The notes below the pieces were generated by a model that was given only the letters and a program-made list of their open reading frames with translations, had not been told where the DNA came from and ran no database searches. Of a stretch of DNA of 64,000 nucleotides, positions 16,336 through 23,795 are shown one piece after another. Origin of the DNA: Finegoldia magna ATCC 29328 (lineage in GTDB: Bacteria > Bacillota > Clostridia > Tissierellales > Peptoniphilaceae); assembly GCF_000010185.1 (NCBI RefSeq), contig NC_010376.1, positions 992,001 through 1,056,000 of the forward strand. The letters are read 5' to 3'. Within the stretch, counting starts at the first letter, position 1, and the number at the start of each line of letters is the position of its first letter. A program made the translations under genes and the position numbers.

Positions 16336-18074
16336 TTTATTTCACCATCCTTTACTCCAATATGAGCATTCCACATCTTTTGGTATAACTCAGAATCTTC
16401 CATAAGTTCTTCATGCTTACCATGTGAAACAAGCTCTCCATTCTCAATTAAGAATATTTGTTCTGCATCTGTTATAGTTGATAACCTATGAGCAATAATA
16501 ATCACCGTTTTATCTTTTATAAGCTTTGATAAAGCTTGCTTTATAATCACTTCATTTTCAGGATCTATATATGAAGTAGCTTCATCAAGTATTACAATAG
16601 GTGCATTTTTGAGCATTGCTCTCGCTATTGATATTCTTTGCCTTTCTCCACCAGAAACATGGCTCCCACTACTTCCGACAACCGTATCGTAACCATGTTC
16701 CATTTTCATAATAAAATCATGACAACCCGATTTCTTAGCAATGTCTTCTACTTCTTTATCACTGGCACTTGGATTGCCCATTCTTATATTCTCCCTAATA
16801 CTTTCGTTGAACAAAAAATTATCCTGAGAAACAAAGGCGGTCAAACTATATAATTGCTTTAATGGAATTTCCTTAAGATTGTGTCCACCAATATTTATAT
16901 TTCCTTCCATGCTATCCCAATATCCAGCTATTAATTTTGCTAAAGTTGACTTGCCACTTCCACTTGGTCCAACAAAAGCCACTGTTGTCCCTTCTTTTAT
17001 GTTTAGGGATATTCCATGAAGAATTTCTTTTTCTTCTTCATATCCAAACTTTACATTTTGTAAATCAATATTATATTGCTGGATAGTCACTTCTCTATCA
17101 GAATGCTTTTGTTCTTTTCCTTCTAAAATTAAGTTAATAGAATTTGCAATAGTCCCTATCTTAGCAAGACCATCAACAAAATTGATTGTTTCAAGTAAAG
17201 GTCCTGCAATACCTAAAGATAGAATAATTACAGATATAAATACTTCTGCACTTAAACTGCCGCTAATGTAGAAATACCAACCAAATGGAAGCACTGTGAT
17301 CATTGTAGTAGGAGATATGTTTTTAGATAAAGATACAGGTAACTGACAGCTCTTCATCCATTCATAAAAGTATCTTGCATTTGCAATGACTTTATCTTTG
17401 TACTTTGCGTACGAGCTCTTGTCTTGATTAAATGTTTTTATCACTTCTATTCCATTAACATACTCAATGATTGCAGAATTCATTTCTCGATTTACCTTTA
17501 CAGATCCTTCATATTGAACAGCATAATTTTTCATTACGAGTCCCATAAAAAGCATCCCCACAGGAATGGATACTAATGATAAAAGAGCCATTCTCCAATC
17601 AAGAAATAATAAGTAAATAAATATACTCAAAGAACCTAAGAGATTCGATGTCATTTCAGGCAACAGGTGAGCGAGCGGTTTCTCCATACTTTCAACCTGA
17701 TCCACTATAATCTGCTTAAAGTTTCCGCTTGGAACAGAGATTATTTCTCCTAACGGCATCTTCGGAAGTTTATCAATCATTCTCAAGCGAATATCTTTCA
17801 ATACACTAAAAGTCGCTTTATGAGATACAGATAACGCCGTAGAGTATAAAACAGATTTTAAAATATAAGATAACAGACCTATTCCCATCCATAAAAAATA
17901 GACCTTGAAATCTGCAATTCCATTTAATAAATAGACTAAAATACGGCTTGCAGCAATGTATGGAACAATTCCGGCAATAACACCGATACTTGCTATAAAT
18001 ACAGATATTTTTAACTTTGAATGTTCCTTATATGCAAGCTCCCACAATATTACAGCAGGACTTTTTTCTTTCAT
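16332..18074 (-). CDS. ABC half-transporter, YbtP/IrtA-like partner
   Basis: The 580-residue protein has six helices (for example ISVFIASIGVIAGIVPYIAA). Its ATPase has Walker A VGPSGSGKST, signature SSGSHVSGGERQR, Walker B IVILDEATSYID and H-loop IIAHRLSTI. Its catalytic Glu is present, as in the partner, so both ATP sites look competent. It starts 35 bases after the EcfA gene and overlaps the next gene, so the two half-transporters should assemble together. The motif pattern fits lipid/drug exporters and siderophore importers alike. Confidence 0.88.
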   Translation of the reverse strand: MKEKSPAVILWELAYKEHSKLKISVFIASIGVIAGIVPYIAASRILVYLLNGIADFKVYFLWMGIGLLSYILKSVLYSTALSVSHKATFSVLKDIRLRMIDKLPKMPLGEIISVPSGNFKQIIVDQVESMEKPLAHLLPEMTSNLLGSLSIFIYLLFLDWRMALLSLVSIPVGMLFMGLVMKNYAVQYEGSVKVNREMNSAIIEYVNGIEVIKTFNQDKSSYAKYKDKVIANARYFYEWMKSCQLPVSLSKNISPTTMITVLPFGWYFYISGSLSAEVFISVIILSLGIAGPLLETINFVDGLAKIGTIANSINLILEGKEQKHSDREVTIQQYNIDLQNVKFGYEEEKEILHGISLNIKEGTTVAFVGPSGSGKSTLAKLIAGYWDSMEGNINIGGHNLKEIPLKQLYSLTAFVSQDNFLFNESIRENIRMGNPSASDKEVEDIAKKSGCHDFIMKMEHGYDTVVGSSGSHVSGGERQRISIARAMLKNAPIVILDEATSYIDPENEVIIKQALSKLIKDKTVIIIAHRLSTITDAEQIFLIENGELVSHGKHEELMEDSELYQKMWNAHIGVKDGEIK

Positions 18075-18109
18075 AATTTAACACCTCCATAATTGTATCC
18101 ATTTGCATT

Positions 18110-19501
18110 TTATTTTAGAAATTCATATATTGTACCATCACAATGTTTTATAAATTCAAAATCATGTGTAATAATTATAATGAGTTTTCCTTCTCTCTCC
18201 ATATCGTGTAGGAAATTAATTAATGTATTCATCTGTGGTTTACATAATCCACTTGTAGGCTCATCTAAGATAATAATAGGTTTATTACTAAGCCTTGCTA
18301 TAGCAATCAACAATCTTTGCTTCTCTCCTCCCGATAAACTTTGAGGATGTTTTTCAAGCTTTGATAATAATCCCATCTTTTCCAACATTTTTTCATTTAG
18401 GCTTTTATCTTCACTTACTGTTGATACTTCCGATAATACACTTTCTGTAAAAAGCTGGGAGCTAGGATCTTGCATTACCATAAAAATTTCTTTATTTTGT
18501 TTTGTAACTTTTTTTTGATTAACAAATACATCTCCGTGACCTTTTGTAGTACCGGTCAATAATTTAATGAAAGTACTTTTCCCTATTCCATTTTTTCCAA
18601 TGATAAAATTTACTCCCTTATTAAAGGAAATACTAAAGTCAAAAATTTTATTCTTTTCATATTTTTTCTTAAAATTATGACATGATAAATCTCCACTGCT
18701 AAAATTATTTTTATCATCCAATAAATTCACTTTATAATATTTATTAATCTCTAAATCACTTTTCTCTATTTTATTAAATGTTCTAAGTCCATATCCTTCT
18801 GCAATAGCTTTCAAATTGTAATCATTTAAATCTTCTTTTTCGTATGAATTTAAAGACTCATTATCAATAATACAGAGCCTATCCATTATATCTTTTAAAT
18901 AAAATAATCTATGTTCCACAACAATTATTATCTTATTTAATTCTTTTAATTTCACTAAGGCTTCTTTTAACCTTTCTATAGATTCATTATCTAATGATGA
19001 AGATGGTTCATCTAATAAGATAATATCATTTTCAGAAATTGCACAAGCTGCAAGTGCTATCATTTGCTTTTCTCCACCAGATAAATCAAATATATTTTTG
19101 TCTAATAAGTATTCTATATTTAAGAGTTTTGAGTATTTCTTTATTCTATTGATTATCTCTAACTTGTCAGTATTTCTATTTTCTAGCTGAAAGGCTAACT
19201 CCTCAGTGGAATTCATACAGTAAAATTGAGATTTTGGATTTTGAAATACATTTGAAATAATACATGATCTTTCAAATATATTTTTACTAAGTAAATCTAG
19301 GCTGTTATATTTTATTTCTCCACTAATATTACCATCAAGGTATTCAGGTATTACTCCATTAATTGCTTTTAATAGTGTGCTTTTTCCACATCCAGAATGT
19401 CCTGTAATAACTGTAATTTCGCCAGCTTTACATTCAAAATTTAGATTTTTTAAGATATTTTCATCATCAAAAGATAAATCAAGGTTTCTTATTTTAAGCA
19501 T
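18110..19501 (-). CDS. ECF transporter double ATPase (EcfA-type fusion)
   Basis: The 463-residue protein contains two complete ABC ATPase domains. The first has TGHSGCGKST near residue 35, signature IFDLSGGEKQM and DIILLDEPSSSLD. The second has IGKNGIGKST, signature HPQSLSGGEKQR and PIIILDEPTSGLC. Fused A1-A2 proteins energise energy-coupling-factor transporters. It overlaps EcfT by eight bases. Together with EcfT and the Trep_Strep S component it should form one uptake system in the membrane. Confidence 0.88.
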   Translation of the reverse strand: MLKIRNLDLSFDDENILKNLNFECKAGEITVITGHSGCGKSTLLKAINGVIPEYLDGNISGEIKYNSLDLLSKNIFERSCIISNVFQNPKSQFYCMNSTEELAFQLENRNTDKLEIINRIKKYSKLLNIEYLLDKNIFDLSGGEKQMIALAACAISENDIILLDEPSSSLDNESIERLKEALVKLKELNKIIIVVEHRLFYLKDIMDRLCIIDNESLNSYEKEDLNDYNLKAIAEGYGLRTFNKIEKSDLEINKYYKVNLLDDKNNFSSGDLSCHNFKKKYEKNKIFDFSISFNKGVNFIIGKNGIGKSTFIKLLTGTTKGHGDVFVNQKKVTKQNKEIFMVMQDPSSQLFTESVLSEVSTVSEDKSLNEKMLEKMGLLSKLEKHPQSLSGGEKQRLLIAIARLSNKPIIILDEPTSGLCKPQMNTLINFLHDMEREGKLIIIITHDFEFIKHCDGTIYEFLK

Positions 19502-20195
19502 ATTTTCTACCTCTTATATAAAAAAATAAAACTAAAATAGAAACAAAAAAAATTAAATAGTCAGCAAATGTTAACTTTGCTTCTCTAATATTTGATCTAT
19601 TTTGATTGACAGCAAGACCCTTAGTTAATGAAGCTACTGTCAATTCATCAGCAGAATTTGATAGGGTCATCAATAGTGGGATTATACTATATTCAATTAA
19701 TAAAATAGGATTCTTTAAAAATTTCCTAAAACTTATACCCCTCAAATAAATAGCTTGTTTTATTTGTCTATACTCAATTCTTGTTGCATAAAAATATCTA
19801 ACCATAACCGCAACAGGAATGGCTATCTGATCAGGACACTTCACCTTTTTTAATGAACAAATTGCTTCTCCTACACTAGTCGTTAAAATTATATAATTTC
19901 CCATAACCATAGGTGCAAAAACTCTTTTTATTATAATTATAACTATGTGTATAAGTGATAATATTATAGAATCATTTAATTCCCTAATATTAATTTCTAT
20001 AATATTCAATATTATAAAAAGTATGATTGATTTAATCCCGGATTTTATATGTCCAGATAAAAATAATAAAAAAGTAGGGAGCATACATATTAATACATAA
20101 TATATAGGATTTAGGCTTTGAATATTTCCAATTGTCATAATAAAAGAAATAACCATCATTAAAAATAATTTTGCTCTAAAATCTATCCTTATCAT
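19494..20195 (-). CDS. ecfT: ECF transporter transmembrane component EcfT
   Basis: The 233-residue membrane protein starts MIRIDFRAKLFLMMVISFIM and has about five helices. It contains the coupling-helix pattern MVRYFYATRIEYRQIKQAIY with LRGI, equivalent to the A-R-G signatures by which EcfT contacts the ATPases. It lies between the S component (24 bases upstream) and the ATPase (overlapping). It transmits ATPase movement to the substrate-binding S component. Confidence 0.85.
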   Translation of the reverse strand: MIRIDFRAKLFLMMVISFIMTIGNIQSLNPIYYVLICMLPTFLLFLSGHIKSGIKSIILFIILNIIEINIRELNDSIILSLIHIVIIIIKRVFAPMVMGNYIILTTSVGEAICSLKKVKCPDQIAIPVAVMVRYFYATRIEYRQIKQAIYLRGISFRKFLKNPILLIEYSIIPLLMTLSNSADELTVASLTKGLAVNQNRSNIREAKLTFADYLIFFVSILVLFFYIRGRKYA

Positions 20196-20219
20196 ATCTA
20201 ATAACCCGCTCCCTAATTC

Positions 20220-20801
20220 TTACTTACCAATTTTTGAAAAATGTTTTTTCAAAAACACAATTCCTAAGCTACAACCTACAAAAGCACCAATAAATCCTAA
20301 AATAGCCATAACTATTAAAATCCAATCAGGCATAACTTTCATCATTGTGTCAATAAATTCTTGCTTATAACCTTGATTTAAAAGCCCTTGTGCATACTCA
20401 TTTCTTGAGATGATAATCGGAACATAGTTTCCTAAAGTGCAAAGACTTGAAAAAGAAAATGCTAATCTAGATTTTCCTTTACTGTCATAAGAGCCTGATT
20501 TTAATATTATTTCTCCAATAAATCCTGCAATTGCTCCTGTTAAAAGTGCCCATGGACCATGACCCATGATGACATAAGCTAAAGATATTAGCATTGTTTG
20601 AATAAAAAGCATTCCTGGCTTCTTAATTTTTGTTGAAAAAAGCATGTTACTAGGTCCAACTAAAATTCCCTGTACTAAGGGAACAATTGGCATCAAAACA
20701 GGAACCATAGCTGTAAATGAGCCTATTAGCATAAAAATAAACCCAAGTACTGCAAACAAACCAACATTAATTAAATCTCTAACTTCTAATTTTTTATTCA
20801 T
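20220..20801 (-). CDS. Trep_Strep/MptD-type ECF S component
   Basis: The 193-residue, very hydrophobic protein starts MNKKLEVRDLINVGLFAVLG and has about six helices. A basic C-terminus (FLKKHFSKIGK) matches the Trep_Strep integral membrane family, described from Treponema denticola and streptococci. These act as substrate-specificity subunits of ECF importers, but the ligand is unknown. AAGGAGG precedes the ATG. It is the first transporter gene after the tetR gene. Confidence 0.85.
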   Translation of the reverse strand: MNKKLEVRDLINVGLFAVLGFIFMLIGSFTAMVPVLMPIVPLVQGILVGPSNMLFSTKIKKPGMLFIQTMLISLAYVIMGHGPWALLTGAIAGFIGEIILKSGSYDSKGKSRLAFSFSSLCTLGNYVPIIISRNEYAQGLLNQGYKQEFIDTMMKVMPDWILIVMAILGFIGAFVGCSLGIVFLKKHFSKIGK

Positions 20802-20818
20802 TTCTGAAACCTCCTTAG

Positions 20819-21412
20819 TTATCTATTTTTTTCTAAATCTAAAATATAATTTAAAATTGTATCTTTTAGATATTTCCTATTCTCATCATATGAATCTCTT
20901 GCATTAAGAACTTGCGAGCTTAATATCATTCCATTTATATAATTTACTAAAAAACCATCTTCAAAAATCTTTGAATCAATTCCTAATTTATTAGATATTG
21001 AATCTAATTGATTTACTGTTTCTGTTTTCAAATCTTGAAACATCTTCTCTAAATCTTCATTATATTTTTTTGATTGTAATAAAAGAGAATAAACCTTAGT
21101 AATATCTGTATCTGGTAGACACTTATCCACTAAAATTTCACTCATCTGTTCATATTTATCTTGACCTATGTGAGCTTCTAAATAATTATCAATTAAATTA
21201 TTTCTATACTGATTTCCATCAAGCATTAAATCTTTAAGCATTTCAGCTGTGCTTTTATAATGATGATAGACGCCACCTGTGCTCATGCCAACTTCTTTAA
21301 TCACATCTTCCATCGTTGTATTTTGAAATCCCTTATTCAAAAAACATCTCATTGCTGCATCTCGAATTTCTTTTTTTCTTATTTGACCAACTTTTAATTC
21401 CTTATCCTTCAA
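20819..21412 (-). CDS. TetR-family repressor of the transporter operon
   Basis: The 197-residue protein has the N-terminal TetR HTH (IRDAAMRCFLNKGFQNTTME, VIKEVGMSTGGVYHHYKST) and an all-helical ligand domain. It is first in the operon, 17 bases before the S component gene, and its promoter carries a strong inverted repeat at 21442-21459. Autoregulation and control of all downstream transporters is the simple reading. The inducer is unknown, possibly the transported compound. Confidence 0.88.
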   Translation of the reverse strand: MKDKELKVGQIRKKEIRDAAMRCFLNKGFQNTTMEDVIKEVGMSTGGVYHHYKSTAEMLKDLMLDGNQYRNNLIDNYLEAHIGQDKYEQMSEILVDKCLPDTDITKVYSLLLQSKKYNEDLEKMFQDLKTETVNQLDSISNKLGIDSKIFEDGFLVNYINGMILSSQVLNARDSYDENRKYLKDTILNYILDLEKNR

Positions 21413-21441
21413 TAAAAGACCTCCTCACATTTGATAATTTT

Positions 21442-21492
21442 ACCGAGATATCCCTCGGTTTTTATTATATCTTAATTGAAAAATATTTTCAA
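21442..21492 (-). promoter_or_regulatory. Promoter and TetR-type operator of the transporter operon
   Basis: On the minus strand TTGAAA (21487-21492) and TATAAT (21464-21469) are exactly 17 bases apart. Directly downstream, ACCGAG and CTCGGT (21442-21459) form an inverted repeat with a six-base centre, where a bound repressor would block initiation. The tetR start codon is 30 bases further. Confidence 0.75.
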
Positions 21493-21615
21493 TATCAATC
21501 AAATTATAAATTTTGCTCTACTCTACCGTATACTTCTTAATTAATTTATTTAAATGCGGTATAATTAATAAAACTAAATAAACGCTTAACGCTTATAACT
21601 ATAATAGCAAGCACA

Positions 21616-21640
21616 GTAAGTGAGTACCCACTTACGAAAA
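21616..21640. other. Candidate oriT of the first element
   Basis: A perfect 7-bp inverted repeat GTAAGTG/CACTTAC (21616-21622, 21629-21635) is followed by GAAAA. It lies about 110 bases upstream of the mobC-like and relaxase genes. Position and structure fit an origin of transfer, but no nic site is proven. The surrounding region 21413-21742 is otherwise regulatory. Confidence 0.45.
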
Positions 21641-21646
21641 ATTGAT

Positions 21647-21679
21647 GAAGCAGAACCTATATGGACTGCTTCTTTTTTT
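21647..21679 (+). terminator. Intrinsic terminator/attenuator before the mobilization genes
   Basis: The stem GAAGCAG/CTGCTTC is followed by seven T. It lies 64 bases before the mobC-like ATG, in the leader of the mobilization operon. It can therefore act as an attenuator or insulate the genes from read-through. Confidence 0.75.
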
Positions 21680-21742
21680 ATCAATTTTACCTTGTTAGGG
21701 AGAACCCTAAGACCCCAATTTTTTATTATAAGGAGAACTACT

Positions 21743-22099
21743 ATGGATAATAGAAAGAGAAGAAATCAACTTAAAATATATTTAACAGATGAAGAAAAAG
21801 AAATCTTCGAAAAGAAAATGAAACTTGCTAATTGCAAAACAATGTCCCACTTTCTTAGGAAATGTGTATTAGAAAAAGAAATTTATGTAGTAGATTTAGA
21901 ACCATTTAGAAACCTGCAATGGCTGCTTTCAAATGCAACAAATAACATAAACCAGATTGCAAAAGCTACTAATACAACTGGTGTTATTTACAAGAATGAA
22001 ATTGAATCAATGAATAAGCAGATAGAAAAATTATCAAGAGAAATATGGCAGATCCATTCCCTACTTCTTAATAAATCAAAAGAAAGTTCTGGTGATTAA
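21743..22099 (+). CDS. mobC: MobC-like relaxosome accessory protein
   Basis: The start is ATG 21743 (MDNRKRRNQLKIYLTDEEKE), with AAGGAG nine bases upstream; the frame is open further up but without an RBS. The 118-residue protein has a ribbon-helix-helix start (MKLANCKTMSHFLRKCVLEK) and the MobC-family segment FRNLQWLLSNATNNINQIAK. Such proteins bind oriT and help the relaxase melt DNA. Its end nearly touches the relaxase start, so the two are co-translated. Confidence 0.85.
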   Translation: MDNRKRRNQLKIYLTDEEKEIFEKKMKLANCKTMSHFLRKCVLEKEIYVVDLEPFRNLQWLLSNATNNINQIAKATNTTGVIYKNEIESMNKQIEKLSREIWQIHSLLLNKSKESSGD

Positions 22100-22100
22100 T

Positions 22101-23432
22101 ATGGCAATTACAAAAATACATCCTATAAAATCGACTCTAAATTTGGCAATAGATTACATTACTAAGAGTGAAAAAACTGATGAAAAAGTCTTGGTTTCTT
22201 CATTCAAATGTCATCCATCTACTGCTCATATTCAGTTTATGAAAACACGAGAAGACAATGATACTAAAGGTTCAGTTTTAGCTCGACATTTAATCCAATC
22301 TTTTCTACCAGGAGAGGTTGACCCTATAAAAGCTCACGAAATAGGAATGGAATTATGTAAGAAAATTTTAAAAGAAAATTATGAATTTGTTCTTGCAACT
22401 CATATAGATAGAGGACATATCCATAACCATATTATTTTTAATAATGTTAATTACAAGACTGGTAAATGCTACCAATCTAACAAAAAAACTTACCATAAAA
22501 TCAGATATCAAAGTGACGAATTATGTAAAGAAAATAAGCTTTCAGTCATTGATGAATATTATGAAGCTTACAAAAGAAAATACAAAACTGCTGGTAAATC
22601 TTGGTATGAGTATGACCAAAACAAGAAAGGAAATTCTTGGAAGTCTAAACTGCAATTTGATATAGACAGAATGATTAATAAGTCTAAATCTTGGGAAGAG
22701 TTTTTAGAAAATATGAAATCTCTTGATTATGAAATTAAGTTTGGTAAACACATTGCTTTTCGTCATAAAGATAAGCAAAGATTTACAAGAGCTAAGACTA
22801 TCGGAGAAGATTATACAGAAGAAAAAATCAAAGAAAGAATAGATTTAGTTATTAAAAACAAAGCTAATCCTATTAAAAAACGAGTAGGAAGTGTTATTGA
22901 TATATCTACTAATAAAAAAGCTCAATCCTCTAAAGGTTACGAAGTCTGGGCAAGAAAACATAATATAAAAACAATGGCTGACTCGATAATTAAGCTTAGA
23001 GAGCAAGGAATTAATTCAATTACTCAACTCGATGATCTAATCAAAAAATCTGCTGATGATAGACAAGACTTATTAGATAAAATAAAAAAAATTGAAACTG
23101 AAATGAAGAGTTTATCTCAAGATATGGAAAATATAAATACTATAAATAAGTATCGTGAAATCTACAAATACCACAAGAAAAATCCTGAAGATAAGCAATT
23201 TGCAGAGGAGTATTATAGCGAACTTTCCGTATATAAAATAGCCGCAAAAGAAATTTTAGAAAACTATAAAAAGCTTCCAAACACAAAAGAAATACTATCA
23301 AATCTCGATAAATTGCAAGAAAAAAAGAACACCCTTATGCAAGAGTATTCTTTGAATAAAGAACAATTTTCTGATCTTGTTCAATATAGGAAAAACTATG
23401 AAAATTATTATGGGAAGGAAGTGGAGAGATAA
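22101..23432 (+). CDS. MOBP-type relaxase (VirD2/MobA superfamily)
   Basis: The start is ATG 22101 (MAITKIHPIKSTLNLAIDYI), the usual beginning of this family; a GTG three codons earlier is less likely. Tyr in AIDYI is the probable nicking residue. The metal-binding histidine motif ATHIDRGHIHNHIIFNNVNY lies near residues 99-118. The C-terminal half is lysine-rich and partly coiled-coil, ending YYGKEVER. The enzyme should nick oriT and pilot the strand through a helper conjugation channel. It appears intact at 443 residues. Confidence 0.88.
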   Translation: MAITKIHPIKSTLNLAIDYITKSEKTDEKVLVSSFKCHPSTAHIQFMKTREDNDTKGSVLARHLIQSFLPGEVDPIKAHEIGMELCKKILKENYEFVLATHIDRGHIHNHIIFNNVNYKTGKCYQSNKKTYHKIRYQSDELCKENKLSVIDEYYEAYKRKYKTAGKSWYEYDQNKKGNSWKSKLQFDIDRMINKSKSWEEFLENMKSLDYEIKFGKHIAFRHKDKQRFTRAKTIGEDYTEEKIKERIDLVIKNKANPIKKRVGSVIDISTNKKAQSSKGYEVWARKHNIKTMADSIIKLREQGINSITQLDDLIKKSADDRQDLLDKIKKIETEMKSLSQDMENINTINKYREIYKYHKKNPEDKQFAEEYYSELSVYKIAAKEILENYKKLPNTKEILSNLDKLQEKKNTLMQEYSLNKEQFSDLVQYRKNYENYYGKEVER

Positions 23433-23466
23433 AAAGCTATAAGCGGATAAACTTATAGCTTTTTTA
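23431..23466 (+). terminator. Terminator after the relaxase gene
   Basis: The perfect 9-bp stem AGCTATAAG/CTTATAGCT is followed by T7. It is immediately past the relaxase stop codon. Confidence 0.8.
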
Positions 23467-23506
23467 AAATTAGTTACAAATTTTTAATCTAAACTTATTA
23501 TCTCAC

Positions 23507-23779
23507 TTAAACAGATCCTACTAGATGTCCTACAAACATTGCTATAGGAATTAACAAGATTAATAGAATATTCAACACTATGAACAACTTATCCTTTTCC
23601 TTCACCCCAAATATTAAACCTATTAGTCCAATAACTGGACAGACAAACATTGATGTCAGTCCAGTTGGTCTTAGCTTTGTAAAGCTTTCAAATATATCTA
23701 CTGGAAGTAGGTAGGAAATCACAAATATTACAAGTCCAAGTAGAAATATCTTCTTGCTTAATTTCTATTTCATAAATAT
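23507..23779 (-). pseudogene. Small membrane protein with a stop at codon 3
   Basis: An ATG with AGAGGAA before it gives M-K-stop (TAG), then KLSKKIFLLGLVIFVISYLLP in the same frame. The remaining frame of 71 residues from a GTG has two to three membrane helices (VCPVIGLIGLIFGVK, LFIVLNILLILLIPIAM). It follows the peptide-transporter permease, so it may have been an accessory or immunity protein. It may be dead, or translated from the internal GTG. The family is not recognised. Confidence 0.5.
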
Positions 23780-23795
23780 TCCTCTTTATTTGAAA

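Larger units (their letters stand above)
10443..23466. mobile_element. Integrative mobilizable element with efflux/uptake cargo
   Basis: The segment starts at integrase arm-type repeats next to the metG fragment and ends at the terminator behind the relaxase. It contains int, xis, a sigma-like protein, a seven-gene TetR-controlled transporter operon, a candidate oriT, a MobC-like protein and a MOBP-type relaxase. It has no mating-pair formation genes of its own, so it would need a helper ICE. The right boundary is not defined by a visible att repeat. Confidence 0.6.
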
